Positions 15,449 through 24,058 of a stretch of DNA of 64,000 nucleotides are shown in pieces. This stretch comes from Hymenobacter sp. HSC-4F20. Lineage in GTDB: Bacteria > Bacteroidota > Bacteroidia > Cytophagales > Hymenobacteraceae. The stretch lies in the NCBI RefSeq assembly GCF_019599275.1, contig NZ_JAHZTD010000004.1, positions 124,001 through 188,000 of the forward strand. The letters are read 5' to 3'. Every line of letters begins with the position of its first letter. Position 1 is the stretch's first letter. Below the pieces are notes generated by a model that saw nothing but the letters and a program-made list of their open reading frames with translations, searched no databases and was not told the origin of the DNA. Position numbers and translations under genes: made by a program.

Positions 15449-16432
15449 ATGAAACATATATCCATTCTGGTGCCCAAGGGCGCTATTCTGGGGAGCATTG
15501 AAGGGCCCCGACTGGTGTTTTCGGAAGTGAATGCCCTGCTGCAGCGTATGGGCAAGCCGGCGTTGTTCACCATTCAGCTGGTAGGCCTCGACCACGCCAC
15601 AGCAGTGTGCGGCGGCCGCTACACCGTAGCCCCCGATGCGCTCCTGCCAGAGGTTACTAACACTGACTTAGTGATTATCCCGGCCGTGGATGGCGACTTG
15701 GCGCAGGCGCTGGAAAGCAATCAGGCGTTTCTGCCCTGGATAGTAAAGCAGTACAGAGAAGGGGCCGAAGTAGCCAGCCTGTGTGTAGGAGCTTTCCTAC
15801 TGGCCGCTACGGGCCTGATAACCGGCCGACAGTGCACCACCCATTGGGCCGCCGCCTCCGATTTTCGCCGGATGTTTCCGGAGGTAGAGCTGCTGGAGGA
15901 CCGGGTTATCACGGACGAGCACGGCATCTACTCCAGCGGAGGTGCTTTTTCCTACCTCAACCTGGTGCTCTACCTCATTGAGAAGTACGTGAACCGGGAA
16001 ATGGCTGTGTTCTGCGCCAAAGTATTCCAGATAGATATGGAACGGGTCAGCCAGTCGGCGTTTGTGGTGTTCAACGGGCAGAAAGCGCACGAAGACGAGC
16101 CCATTAAAAAGGCTCAGGCCTACATCGAGGAAAACTACCGCGAGAAAATAACCGTGGACCAGCTGGCCTCCATGCTGGCCCTGGGCCGCCGCAACCTGGA
16201 GCGGCGCTTCAAAAAAGCTACCTCCAACTCGGTGGTCGAGTACATTCAGCGGGTGAAGATGGAAGTGGCCAAAAGCAGCCTCGAATCGACCCGGGAAAAT
16301 GTGAATGAGGTGATGTACAACGTGGGCTACACCGACCCCAAAGCCTTCCGCCTCACCTTCAAGCGCGTCACGGGCCTCTCGCCCAAGCAGTACCGCAGCA
16401 AGTACCAGCGCGAGGCCGTAGCGGCGGGGTAG
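15449..16432 (+). CDS. GlxA/AraC family transcriptional regulator with DJ-1/PfpI domain
   Basis: 327 residues. Residues 1-190 form a DJ-1/PfpI-like domain with the nucleophile-elbow cysteine in VASLCVGAFLLA and a following TTHW motif. Residues about 225-325 are an AraC double helix-turn-helix (VDQLASMLALGRRNLERRF, VGYTDPKAFRLTFKR). Such GlxA-type regulators sense unknown small molecules and activate neighbouring genes. Placement beside the divergent VOC-DoxX pair suggests that it controls them; this is inference. A bidirectional hairpin follows the stop. Confidence 0.92.
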   Translation: MKHISILVPKGAILGSIEGPRLVFSEVNALLQRMGKPALFTIQLVGLDHATAVCGGRYTVAPDALLPEVTNTDLVIIPAVDGDLAQALESNQAFLPWIVKQYREGAEVASLCVGAFLLAATGLITGRQCTTHWAAASDFRRMFPEVELLEDRVITDEHGIYSSGGAFSYLNLVLYLIEKYVNREMAVFCAKVFQIDMERVSQSAFVVFNGQKAHEDEPIKKAQAYIEENYREKITVDQLASMLALGRRNLERRFKKATSNSVVEYIQRVKMEVAKSSLESTRENVNEVMYNVGYTDPKAFRLTFKRVTGLSPKQYRSKYQREAVAAG

Positions 16433-16495
16433 TGGCATTGCCTAGCGGGCAGATACATACAACCCACTGTACCTACTTAGCAGTAGATACTACGC

Positions 16496-16529
16496 AAAAA
16501 GCCCCGCAGCTATGTGCAGCGGGGCTTTT
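16496..16529. terminator. Bidirectional hairpin terminator
   Basis: AAAAAGCCCCGC at 16496-16507 pairs with GCGGGGCTTTT at 16519-16529. Poly-A on the left and poly-T on the right suit termination of both the GlxA regulator and the convergent disordered-protein gene. Confidence 0.85.
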
Positions 16530-16547
16530 GCTTTACGCTCAAGCGGG

Positions 16548-16931
16548 TTAGGCAGGATTATCCGCGTCGCCGATTTTGCCGCCGTCGTTGGCGGCGCTGG
16601 GAGCGGCGTTGCCGGTGCCGTAGTCGGAGCGGTCGGCGGTGGTGTTCTTGGTCTGGTTTTTCCGCTCGTTGTCGGAGCCGCCGCCCGTGTTTTCTGATTC
16701 GGCATTGGGCTCGTCGCCGCGGTGGCTGCTGCCTTTCGCGTCGCGGGTGGGCTGGCCGCCGTCGTTGCCGTGGTTGCCCCCGTGCCGGCCGCTGCTGTCG
16801 GCTCCTTCCGGGGTTTGCGAGGCTTGCCCCTGCTGCTGGCTGGCCGCGCCGCGGGCGTTTTCGGGGCGGGGCGTATCGGTACCGTCGTTGGCGGCCTGGG
16901 CCTGGGTGCGGTTATGCTCGTTTGAACTCAT
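16548..16931 (-). CDS. Intrinsically disordered, hydrophilic hypothetical protein
   Basis: 127 residues made almost only of G, N, D, E, Q, S, T, A and P, with no hydrophobic core. It begins MSSNEHNRTQAQ and ends GGKIGDADNPA. It resembles hydrophilin or stress-type disordered proteins found in desiccation- and radiation-tolerant bacteria. That link is by composition only. The start is an ATG and the terminator at 16496-16529 lies just after the stop, both of which favour a real gene. A long opposite-strand frame through here is read as a shadow. Confidence 0.6.
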   Translation of the reverse strand: MSSNEHNRTQAQAANDGTDTPRPENARGAASQQQGQASQTPEGADSSGRHGGNHGNDGGQPTRDAKGSSHRGDEPNAESENTGGGSDNERKNQTKNTTADRSDYGTGNAAPSAANDGGKIGDADNPA

Positions 16932-17154
16932 AGCGGGGTGGTTGAAGTGGCGAAAAGAAACTTTCCAGGCTATACGTGCTGTAGCCGAGGTAGTTAATCC
17001 GCCAGTATCTGGCGCTGCCCTGCCGTTGAGCTGTAGGGCAGGTCCCGCGGCCCGGCCCAGCGGCTACTGCCCTCCACTACGCTGTACGCCGCCTCGCCAA
17101 ACACAACGGAGTGCGAGGAGTAAGGCCGCAATGCGTACAGATGCGGACGAGAGA

Positions 17155-18777
17155 TTAGTGCGGCATGTGGCTGATTTTGGCCTCGTCGAGGTCGAGCTGG
17201 GCTTCCTGGTGGCGCAGCATTTCCTCCTCGAACACGTCCTCACGGCGGAGCACAAACAGCTCCTCGCGCTGCACGTGCAACACATCCAGCAGCACCTGGT
17301 GGTAGCGCTGCAGGGCCCGGCGCTTGGATTCATCGTAGTCCAGGGCTTCAAGCAGATTGCCGGTGCGCTGGGCCTCCGCCTGCATCCGGTGCTGAAGGGC
17401 GCTAATCAGCTCATTGGTTTCAATGTCGGCGGCGTACTCCTGAGCCAGGTGAGCCAAGGCCACTCGGCGCAGGCGCAGCCGAATACCGGCTTCCTGCTCC
17501 TCGGCCGGCATGCGCTCCTCCAGGCCGGCAATACCCGTAAGGCGGATAAGGGCGGGCAGCGTAAGGCCCTGGAACACCAGCGTGACGAGAATCACCACGA
17601 AGGTGATAAACAGAATCAGGTTGCGCTGGGGAAAGGCCTGCCCGTTCTCCAGGAGCAGCGGCACCGACAAGGCCGAAGCCAGGGACACCACCCCGCGCAT
17701 ACCGGCCCAGCCAATAATAACCGGCCCCTGCCAGCCGGGGCTGGTTTCGGTGGTGCGGATGCGGCGGCTCAGCCAGCGCGGCACAAAGGCGGCCGGAAAC
17801 ATCCAGAGCAGCCGAATCAGAATCACGAGGGCGCTGATAACCAGGCCATAGGTAATGGCCTGCCGGAGCGAGTACGTGCCCAGGCCCTGTACCGCTACGG
17901 GCAGCTCCAACCCAATCAGAATAAACACCAGCCCGTTCAGGGCAAAGCCCACGCTCGTCCACACGCTGATGGCTTGCAGGCGGGTATCTGCATCGAAAAC
18001 CCGGTGGGAGAGGTGGGAAAGCAGCAGCCCCCCGCTCACGACGGCCAGCACCCCCGAAAAGTGAAATTCCTCGGCCAGCAGGTACATCACGTAGGGCGCC
18101 AGAAACGTGAGCACCGTGTTGATGCTGGGCGTAGTGGGCAGGAAGCGGTGAATGAGGTAGAACCCGTAAGCGACTCCCAGCCCTACCACCAGCCCCATGG
18201 CGCTAACCAGCAAAAAGCTGGTCGCGGCTGCGTGCCAGGTAAACGTGCCCGATACTACCGCCGCCAGGGCAAACCGGAAGACGATAAGGCTGCTGGCGTC
18301 GTTGATGAGGCTTTCCCCTTCCAGGATGCTCGTCACGCGGCGCGGCACCTTCACGCCCCGCAGCACGGAAGTGGCCGCTACCGCGTCGGGCGGGGAGATG
18401 ATGCCGCCGAGTAGAAACCCCAGCGCCAGGGTGAAGCCCGGAATCATGGCCCTGGACACGTAGGCTACCAGCGTGGAAGTAAAGAACACCAGCCCGAAGG
18501 CCAGCAGGCCAATAGGGCGCTTCCACCGCCAGAAATCCTGCCACGAGGTATCCCAGGCTGCCTGGTAGAGCAGGGGCGGCAGGAAAATCAGAAAGATCAG
18601 GTCGGGGTTGATGGTGATGGGTGGCAGCCCCGGCACAAAGCTCAGGGCCAGCCCGGCCAGCACCAGAAAAATAGGGTAGGAGATGCGCAGCTTCTGGCCC
18701 AGCATCACGAGCAACAGCATGGCAAATAGCAGCCCTAAAACCAGTAGAATATTTCCGTGTAAGGTGTTTTCGTGCAT
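17155..18777 (-). CDS. CPA1-family Na+/H+ antiporter
   Basis: 540 residues from the ATG beginning MHENTLHGN. About 12 membrane segments fill residues 10-400. The ion-binding region of CPA1 antiporters is seen as GIISPPDAVAATSVLRG and GESLINDASSLIVFR (the ND pair). A charged, helical cytoplasmic tail of about 120 residues follows (MPAEEQEAGIRLRLRRVALA to the end), like the regulatory tails of NhaP/YjcE-type exchangers. It exchanges sodium or potassium for protons at the inner membrane. No partner gene is adjacent. The longer frame start is not used because it adds no hydrophobic sequence. Confidence 0.92.
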   Translation of the reverse strand: MHENTLHGNILLVLGLLFAMLLLVMLGQKLRISYPIFLVLAGLALSFVPGLPPITINPDLIFLIFLPPLLYQAAWDTSWQDFWRWKRPIGLLAFGLVFFTSTLVAYVSRAMIPGFTLALGFLLGGIISPPDAVAATSVLRGVKVPRRVTSILEGESLINDASSLIVFRFALAAVVSGTFTWHAAATSFLLVSAMGLVVGLGVAYGFYLIHRFLPTTPSINTVLTFLAPYVMYLLAEEFHFSGVLAVVSGGLLLSHLSHRVFDADTRLQAISVWTSVGFALNGLVFILIGLELPVAVQGLGTYSLRQAITYGLVISALVILIRLLWMFPAAFVPRWLSRRIRTTETSPGWQGPVIIGWAGMRGVVSLASALSVPLLLENGQAFPQRNLILFITFVVILVTLVFQGLTLPALIRLTGIAGLEERMPAEEQEAGIRLRLRRVALAHLAQEYAADIETNELISALQHRMQAEAQRTGNLLEALDYDESKRRALQRYHQVLLDVLHVQREELFVLRREDVFEEEMLRHQEAQLDLDEAKISHMPH

Positions 18778-18868
18778 GAACCGGTATGCTGGGTGAGGTA
18801 GCCAAGCCGGATGGCCCGGGGGCGGAAGGTAGGATCTGCCCGGCAAAAAGGCTACCCCCATCCTAGCA

Positions 18869-19207
18869 TGAGCTACCCATACCTCCTGCCTCTACATGGC
18901 TTCACCTACCTGCGCGTAGCGCGCAGCCACCAGCCTGGCGAGGCTCCGCGTACAAGCCTGACTGCGCTTGATGGCATCGCAGACGGCAACATGCAGGATA
19001 CCCCCCTACATTCCCCGGAGCTGCTGGCCGCCTTCCGTGGCCTCGGCCGCGACCTAAGCACCTCAGTGCTGTTCCGGGCCACTGACTTCTCGCTGCACCG
19101 GTGCCGGGTTCTGGCACCCGCGCACCGTGCGGGGTAACGTGTTTAGGTGCGTGGCGCTGGAAGCCTACGCCCACACCTGCGCCATTTCCGGGCGCAACGC
19201 GGGTAGG
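18869..19207 (+). pseudogene. Decayed paralogue of the SBD-HNH endonuclease
   Basis: The ATG-started frame gives GFTYLRVARSHQPGEAPR, then ELLAAFRGLGRDLSTSVLFRATDFSL, quoted in parts: LLAAFRGLGRDLSTS and VLFRATDFS. These match the gene at 12097 (RFTHLRVARSRQHGEAP; LLAAFRSLCHDLSTSALF). A short deletion removes the KPALLL stretch. The frame breaks near FWHL, and sequence then jumps to CVALEAYAHTCAISGRN at about 19145-19200, matching the start of the HNH domain. About 100 codons in the middle and the whole HNH core are missing. It is therefore a non-functional remnant of a duplicated or second-source gene. Confidence 0.8.
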
Positions 19208-19345
19208 CCCCAGCGACCTGTATAGGCCACAGGAGCAAATGCCCTTAAACATAGGGCTTGTGTAGCACTCCTGCTTATACAGAATGGGCAGTGTAGTCAG
19301 CTATGCGTAAAGCGAATGGGTAACGGCACTTTGCCTGCGGTGTGG

Positions 19346-20140
19346 CTATGTTTCGTCAGCACCGGGGCGTGCCACCGCAGCTCCTGCTGGGAGGGCTATA
19401 ATAGAGCTTCTGAATAGCGGATAAGTTTTATGGAGAAATTTACGTCGTTGGCCAACTACTAGTACCTGGATAATGTAGGCTGTATCACGTTTTACAGTGG
19501 TGTACGCACTAAAGCAAGTTGTTTCTGTGGCGGCCAATGAATATTTGTCATCCTTATCAATGTCAGTAATATAGGCAGTATGTGAGTCTTTTAAATTTCC
19601 CCTCTGATCATACTGATTAGTGTAAAGCTTAGCAAATCCAGTTGCATGCACTACTTTGTAATGACCGCTTGTCTGAGTGTTGTGTACGTATATTTTTATA
19701 TCCTCGATTTTCATAGAGGTAGTGGAGCCCTTTGTCAAGTTTATTTTTATTGCTAAATGATCGTTGCTGCTGTCGGGAATAGGCACCCTCGAATACTCAG
19801 GCCTTAGCTGCAGGTCTGTAATATCCAGATTGCCAAAGATTTTGTAGAAGAAGTACATGCCAGCAAATATCAGAGCGAATATCTCTATAAAAGTATTTGT
19901 AAAAGATAACCTGCTGGGAGTTGATTCCTGGCTAATTAAGTTTATCGGAAAGAACTTGGTGAGCCGGATAAAGAAAAATACAATGAGTAGAGCGGTGGCA
20001 GTGTATATAATTATTAAGTTGTTTTTGAATATTCCAATGGCTATAGCAATAAACAATATGCCGTAAATACTAACTGTAGCTTTGCTGCTTAAATTCTGTA
20101 TAGAGAAAGAAAAACTAGAAGGCTGCTTTTCCATATACAT
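19346..20140 (-). CDS. Hypothetical membrane protein
   Basis: 264 residues, clearly AT-rich compared with neighbours. Three hydrophobic segments lie near residues 25-40, 42-60 and 84-103 (IYGILFIAIAIGIF, LIIIYTATALLIVFFF, IEIFALIFAGMYFFYKIF). A soluble domain of about 150 residues follows with alternating polar and hydrophobic strands. No family recognised. The last 15 residues (PAGAAVARPGADET region) are GC-rich and alanine-rich, unlike the rest, as if the original 3' end were replaced by local sequence. The start could also be the methionine two codons later. The composition suggests transfer. Confidence 0.65.
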   Translation of the reverse strand: MYMEKQPSSFSFSIQNLSSKATVSIYGILFIAIAIGIFKNNLIIIYTATALLIVFFFIRLTKFFPINLISQESTPSRLSFTNTFIEIFALIFAGMYFFYKIFGNLDITDLQLRPEYSRVPIPDSSNDHLAIKINLTKGSTTSMKIEDIKIYVHNTQTSGHYKVVHATGFAKLYTNQYDQRGNLKDSHTAYITDIDKDDKYSLAATETTCFSAYTTVKRDTAYIIQVLVVGQRRKFLHKTYPLFRSSIIALPAGAAVARPGADET

Positions 20141-20213
20141 GAATTATTTAAGTGTATTTTGCTGAGCGTATCCAGTGCAAAAGGGGGTAGCAGCTGCCTC
20201 CTGCCGCGAGGCA

Positions 20214-20453
20214 TTATTTTAACAAGCCAGCTGTTTCCAGCTCCTGCCGGATTTTGTGAAGTATCTTTTTGTGGACCGTGTCCAGCACTTGGTCTTTGGC
20301 CAGCCAGTAGTTGATTCGGCACCACCATTTGGCAGCGCCTTTCCCGGGAAACTCCTTGGGCACCATCCGCAGCAGCCGGTCCAGGCGAGCCCGTAGCAGG
20401 CGACCAATTTCCTGATCCAGCACTTGCCGGTCGAGTTGGGCCTTTTCCCACAA
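20214..20453 (-). CDS. Short hypothetical frame, possibly a gene fragment
   Basis: 79 residues starting with TTG; a TGA lies six codons upstream and no ATG is available. The translation is plausible protein: basic and helical, with DRQVLDQEIGRLLRARLDRLL, given in part as RQVLDQEIGRLLRAR, and KWWCRINYWLAKDQVLDTV. No family recognised. It may be the 3' remnant of a longer gene or a small real gene. It is between the hypothetical membrane protein and the regulatory-like domain protein, in a region that also holds a pseudogene. Confidence 0.3.
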   Translation of the reverse strand: MWEKAQLDRQVLDQEIGRLLRARLDRLLRMVPKEFPGKGAAKWWCRINYWLAKDQVLDTVHKKILHKIRQELETAGLLK

Positions 20454-20639
20454 ATCATTGTCGCCTCCGTGTCAGCACTGAATTTTACGGAAGCTCGCCA
20501 GCTTGTGGGGGCGCCCCGTGGGCAATGTAAGCACGGAGCTAAACCAACTCCGGCTGCTGGCCAGAACGTCAAAAAAGACACCCCGGCCCGGAGTGGCTTT
20601 TTGGCTGCTTGCAGCAATGCGTGTTCGTTTTGCAGGGCG

Positions 20640-21089
20640 CTACTGGCGGTAGGCCTGGCCGAAACGTACAATTTGGCCGGCGCGCTTGCCGCTGCGCTTG
20701 ATGCGGGTACCCTCGGCAAGCTCCAACCCAATGATAGGCGCCTCGCAGCTGGTCATTGGAAGCTCGCGGTCTACGTAGCCAGCGGCAGCAACGCGCAGCT
20801 TCTGTCCGCGGTATACTGGCTCGGTGATGATGTACTTGCCTTCGGAGTTTGTGATGTAGGGAATACGGCCGCCCACCAGCGTAACGGTGGCTCCTACCAG
20901 CGGCTGCCCTTCGGCGTTGAGTACCTGACCTGTAAAGCGGGAGCATTCCAGCCGGGCAGCAGCCGAAGCCGGTGGGGCCGCTAATGCCAGCCGTTCCGTG
21001 GCGGGCACCGGCCGTGCTGATTGGGCGACCCCGGTAAAAGGCAGGGCAAACAGGGCAGAGCAGATAGCAGGTAGTAGTAATGAGTGCAT
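20640..21089 (-). CDS. Secreted protein with carboxypeptidase-regulatory-like domain
   Basis: 149 residues from MHSLLLPAICSALF. A signal peptide runs to about residue 23 (FTGVAQSA). The body has the beta-sandwich pattern of the carboxypeptidase-D regulatory domain: FTGQVLNAEGQPLVGATVTL, NSEGKYIITEPVYRG and LRVAAAGYVDREL. In Bacteroidota this domain is usual at the N-terminus of TonB-dependent receptors, but here it stands alone in a small exported protein. It is probably periplasmic or surface-located. The C-terminus is basic (RIKRSGKRAGQIVRFG). Confidence 0.75.
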   Translation of the reverse strand: MHSLLLPAICSALFALPFTGVAQSARPVPATERLALAAPPASAAARLECSRFTGQVLNAEGQPLVGATVTLVGGRIPYITNSEGKYIITEPVYRGQKLRVAAAGYVDRELPMTSCEAPIIGLELAEGTRIKRSGKRAGQIVRFGQAYRQ

Positions 21090-21676
21090 ACGCGGTGGGG
21101 AAAAGTGTGGGATAGATCGGCTTGCTTTAAACGCAATACATTGCATCTAGTTAATAAATAATATAATCTATGTAAAATAATATGCTTATAAATTGCTGGA
21201 CCGCCATTACCGGGCTTCACAATTGCCTGCTCCCACCAGAAAACTACCCTTTGCGGCCGTTATACCCAAACCTGAGGCGTACCAATATATTTCTTAGGCG
21301 GGGAAGCCCACCGGAGGTATAGCCCAGGGCGTAAGCAACTTAAGCGCTGGTTTCTTCCTCCGCCTGGAGCAGCGCCTACCTCACTAGGGGCCGGCCACGC
21401 GGGTAGCAGCGGCCCCACCAGCACTGGCAACAGCATACCGCGCGCCGCCGGTCCGGGCCAAGCGCTGGCGCCCGGCACCGAATCCGGAGAATAGATGGGG
21501 ATGAAGGAGAAGGCTGGCTGAACTGTTCGCTACGCGGTTAATTTTCTGCCTGCTAGTGTCGTGGCCGGCAGGAGCCAGCGGGTACAGCAGGTGCTTTTTA
21601 CCGGGCAGAACGCGCCATTGGCTGGGAGGTAGGGAGCGTTGGTCCAATAAAGCTGCGCAGGCCTGGGCTGGTGCCC
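21090..21676. other. Long region without a convincing gene
   Basis: Between the secreted protein gene and the candidate small RNA there are nearly 600 bases. The open frames here (for example near 21260-21478 and 21384-21647, minus strand) are proline/arginine-rich, lack domains and overlap each other. They are read as chance frames. The first part (21110-21200) is AT-rich and may hold the promoter of the minus-strand gene. Confidence 0.4.
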
Positions 21677-21836
21677 TACCTTTGACTCAATAAGTATTCA
21701 GCGCGTGTAGGGTTTATGGAAAGGAAGGCTCGTACCGCGAAGTGTTGACCACCGGCAAAAGGAGTAGGGTGGATGAATGATATTTGCCGGCCAACGCGAC
21801 GGAAAAGACCGCTGCCTCGGGCAGCGGTTTTTTTTT
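21677..21836 (+). ncRNA. Candidate small RNA between promoter box and terminator
   Basis: A consensus Bacteroidota -7 box, TACCTTTG (21677-21684), is followed about 125 bases later by a strong intrinsic terminator (21808-21836) on the same strand. No sensible frame lies between. The interval can fold: CCGGCAAA at about 21752 pairs with TTTGCCGG at about 21783, with GTTG and CAAC just outside. No clear -33 element is seen and no known RNA family (6S, SRP, RNase P, tmRNA) is recognised. Confidence 0.35.
21808..21836 (+). terminator. Strong intrinsic terminator
   Basis: ACCGCTGC (21808-21815) pairs with GCAGCGGT (21821-21828) with a CTCGG loop, followed by nine T. No protein gene on this strand ends shortly before it, which points to a short untranslated transcript. 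Confidence 0.85.
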
Positions 21837-21953
21837 GTGCCTACTCCAAGTCAGATCGAATAGATTTCCTACCGGCCGAGACTTGCCCGTTGGAGGGCGC
21901 TCGGGGCCCACACAAACGCCCTGCCACGAACCAGGACGCAATACTAAGGCTTT

Positions 21954-22027
21954 GTGTCAGATTATGATATGGATAATAAATTGACACAGAATGGTGTCAA
22001 TTTATTCTATGAATTGATATTTGACAC
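21954..22027. promoter_or_regulatory. Operator array upstream of the XRE regulator
   Basis: A 13-bp perfect inverted repeat, AATAAATTGACAC at 21975-21987 and GTGTCAATTTATT at 21994-22006, has a 6-base spacer. The half-site GTGTCA recurs at 21954-21959 and TTGACAC at 22021-22027, so four half-sites are arranged almost symmetrically. The array ends 30 bases before the XRE start, as expected of an autoregulatory operator. Confidence 0.65.
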
Positions 22028-22056
22028 AATTCAGACCCGTTGCTCGTTACAGGAGC

Positions 22057-22602
22057 ATGACTGCTCACCCAACTCCTCATCTGCTACTGGCTTTGCGCAC
22101 CCGCTACGGCCTATCTCAGGCGCAATTAGCGGAATATCTATCGGTTTCCCGCGCGCAGGTTTCTATGGCCGAGCAAGGCCGCCGGGTTCTGCCTACCACC
22201 GCCTGGAGCAAGCTGCTGCCGTTGCTGCACGTACTGGAAGCGCCGGCTACCAGCGCGGGCACCCCGACTGCCCTCGACGATGCCAGCCGCACGGCCTTGC
22301 AGCGCCGCCTGCGCGACTGCACACACGAGGCTACCCGGCTGCGGCAGGAGCTGGCGCACATGCGCGCAAAGGCCAGCCAGTGTCAAGCCGTGCTCCGCGA
22401 GCTGGTACCCCTGTTACGCCCCTTGGCTACTGCCGGGGCGGCGCGGAAAGAGGAGGCGTGGCTGGCCCTGCGCGAGGAAGAAGCGCAGCAGGAAGTAGCC
22501 CGGAGCGGCCCGGCCGCGCAGGCCCTGCTGGAGCTGCGCATCGATGCCCTCGACTACGAGGCCGGGCAGGCAGCCCTTCGGCTGGCCCGGGCTCTGGGTT
22601 AG
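22057..22602 (+). CDS. XRE-family helix-turn-helix regulator
   Basis: 181 residues from the ATG beginning MTAHPTPHLL, which follows an AGGAG at close spacing, unusual for this window. Residues 9-65 form a Cro/CI-type helix-turn-helix: LRTRYGLSQAQLAEYLSVSR, then AQVSMAEQGRRVLP. The rest is a long charged helical region rich in A, R, E and L, probably a coiled coil for oligomerisation. Upstream lies an array of TTGACAC half-sites, so the protein probably represses its own promoter. No dedicated target gene is obvious downstream. The next gene, SMP-30-like, is on the opposite strand. Confidence 0.82.
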   Translation: MTAHPTPHLLLALRTRYGLSQAQLAEYLSVSRAQVSMAEQGRRVLPTTAWSKLLPLLHVLEAPATSAGTPTALDDASRTALQRRLRDCTHEATRLRQELAHMRAKASQCQAVLRELVPLLRPLATAGAARKEEAWLALREEEAQQEVARSGPAAQALLELRIDALDYEAGQAALRLARALG

Positions 22603-22887
22603 CCCCAGCTGACGGAGTTTCTGCTGAAAGAGCACTGGTTGGCTGTTACGGGGCAGTTGCGTGCTTTTGCCTCGCTAGCAATGCCTTATACCTATTTGTT
22701 TAGTTATCACGTACCTTTTATTCAGTAGTATGCCTATTCTGTTACCTTACTACCACGGCCGCTGAGTGCGATGCGCTGTTGAGCATGGCCGAAAAAGAGC
22801 GGAGCGCCTTGGCTTTTCGCTAGGCTTCCCTTTTCCAGGCGGCTGGACGTGCAGCAGCGTCAATACTGAGGTAGCGCATTCCCGGAG

Positions 22888-23835
22888 CTATTGTGCACCC
22901 TTTACCCGCATCGGCACGGTGTATATGCCCTGGGAGGCAGTAATAAATAAGGTGCGGCGGTCTTTCCCCGCGAAGCATACATTGCCGGTCCATTCTTCAG
23001 GAATAGCAATGTGCTCCAGCTGCTGGCCGGTGGGGCTATATACCGTTACACCCTTGCCCGTCAGGTACACGTTGCCTGCACTGTCCAGCGTCATCCCGTC
23101 GGAGCCCTGCTCCACGAACAGCTGCCGGTTAGTAAGCTGGCCCCCAGGGCCAATCTGGTAGCGGTAGGTTTTGTTGGCTTCGATGTCGGCAACGTAGAGC
23201 AGTCGCCCGTCGGGTGTGCCAATGATGCCATTGGGCTTGCGCAACTGGTCAGCCGCTACAACGGGAGTTGCTTGCCCGTCGGCCAGGTAGTACACATACT
23301 GGCCCCTCAGGCCGGGGTCGGGGGCAGTGCGGGTCCAATAGTCACGCTGGTAGTACGGATCCGTGAAATATATGCCTCCAGTCTTGGGGTTGATCCACAG
23401 GTCATTGGGTCCGTTGAGGCGGTGGCCCTGCACCTCTTTCACCAGCACCGTAACCCGGCCCCGCGCATCAATAGACCAGAGTTGATTGTCCTCGTCGGCG
23501 CAGGCCAGCAGGTTTCCTTTCTTGTCGAAGTACAGGCCATTGGCCCGGCCGGCCTTATCCAGAAAAACCGAGAGTTGCCCATCAGTGCTATACCGCCAGA
23601 TGTTGTTGTTGGGCTGATCGGTAAAGAATACGTTGCCCGCCTTGTCCACTGCCGGGCCTTCCGTGAACGTAAACTGCCGGGTCACCAGCTTGGGCGTCGC
23701 GTGCGGGGCCAGAACGGAGCGAATGGGGCGGTCTTGGGGCGGGGCGGCAAGAGCTTTCCAGCCGAACAGGGTGCCGGCCAGCGCGGCGGCCACGCCCACC
23801 ACAACCAGACGGCGGAAGGTTACATAATTTTTCAT
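22888..23835 (-). CDS. SMP-30/gluconolactonase-like secreted protein
   Basis: 315 residues from MKNYVTFRR. A signal peptide or anchor runs to about residue 30 (VVVGVAAALAGTLFGW). The six-bladed propeller pattern of the SMP-30/LRE family is visible: FTEGPAVDKAGNVFFTD, RANGLYFDKKGNLLA, NGPNDLWINPKTGGIYFTD, KPNGIIGTPDGRLLYVAD, GSDGMTLDSAGNVYLT. The metal ligands expected from the family (E in FTEGP, N in NGPND, D in GSDGM) are present. Likely a periplasmic lactonase acting on a sugar lactone; the substrate is unknown. It is divergent from the CDF transporter. Confidence 0.9.
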   Translation of the reverse strand: MKNYVTFRRLVVVGVAAALAGTLFGWKALAAPPQDRPIRSVLAPHATPKLVTRQFTFTEGPAVDKAGNVFFTDQPNNNIWRYSTDGQLSVFLDKAGRANGLYFDKKGNLLACADEDNQLWSIDARGRVTVLVKEVQGHRLNGPNDLWINPKTGGIYFTDPYYQRDYWTRTAPDPGLRGQYVYYLADGQATPVVAADQLRKPNGIIGTPDGRLLYVADIEANKTYRYQIGPGGQLTNRQLFVEQGSDGMTLDSAGNVYLTGKGVTVYSPTGQQLEHIAIPEEWTGNVCFAGKDRRTLFITASQGIYTVPMRVKGAQ

Positions 23836-24058
23836 CCTGGTAACAACACGGAAAACATACGCTAGCTGCTCGGGGCAGTCAGCTGATTTAGTACGGAACA
23901 AGAGGGTGCCGCGGCTAGCCAAGGAAGGGGGCCGCGAGTCAGCTACCAGAAATTGGGATGCCCGGCGGCGGCCACCCAGCGAGGAGCCCCGTACACCCGA
24001 ACACGCATCGTCGGTGCCTTGCGTTGCCGGGCCCGCTTCATCTTATGCCTGCTGTTCC

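Noticed and set aside
16639..18414. 591-codon plus-strand open frame
   Set aside because: Opposite the antiporter and the disordered protein; the translation is low-complexity and lacks membrane segments or motifs.
20219..20731. 170-codon minus-strand open frame
   Set aside because: Cysteine- and tryptophan-rich nonsense-like translation that overlaps the better-supported secreted protein gene; the frame at 20214-20453 reads more like protein.
23011..23865. 284-codon plus-strand open frame
   Set aside because: Antisense of the SMP-30-like gene.
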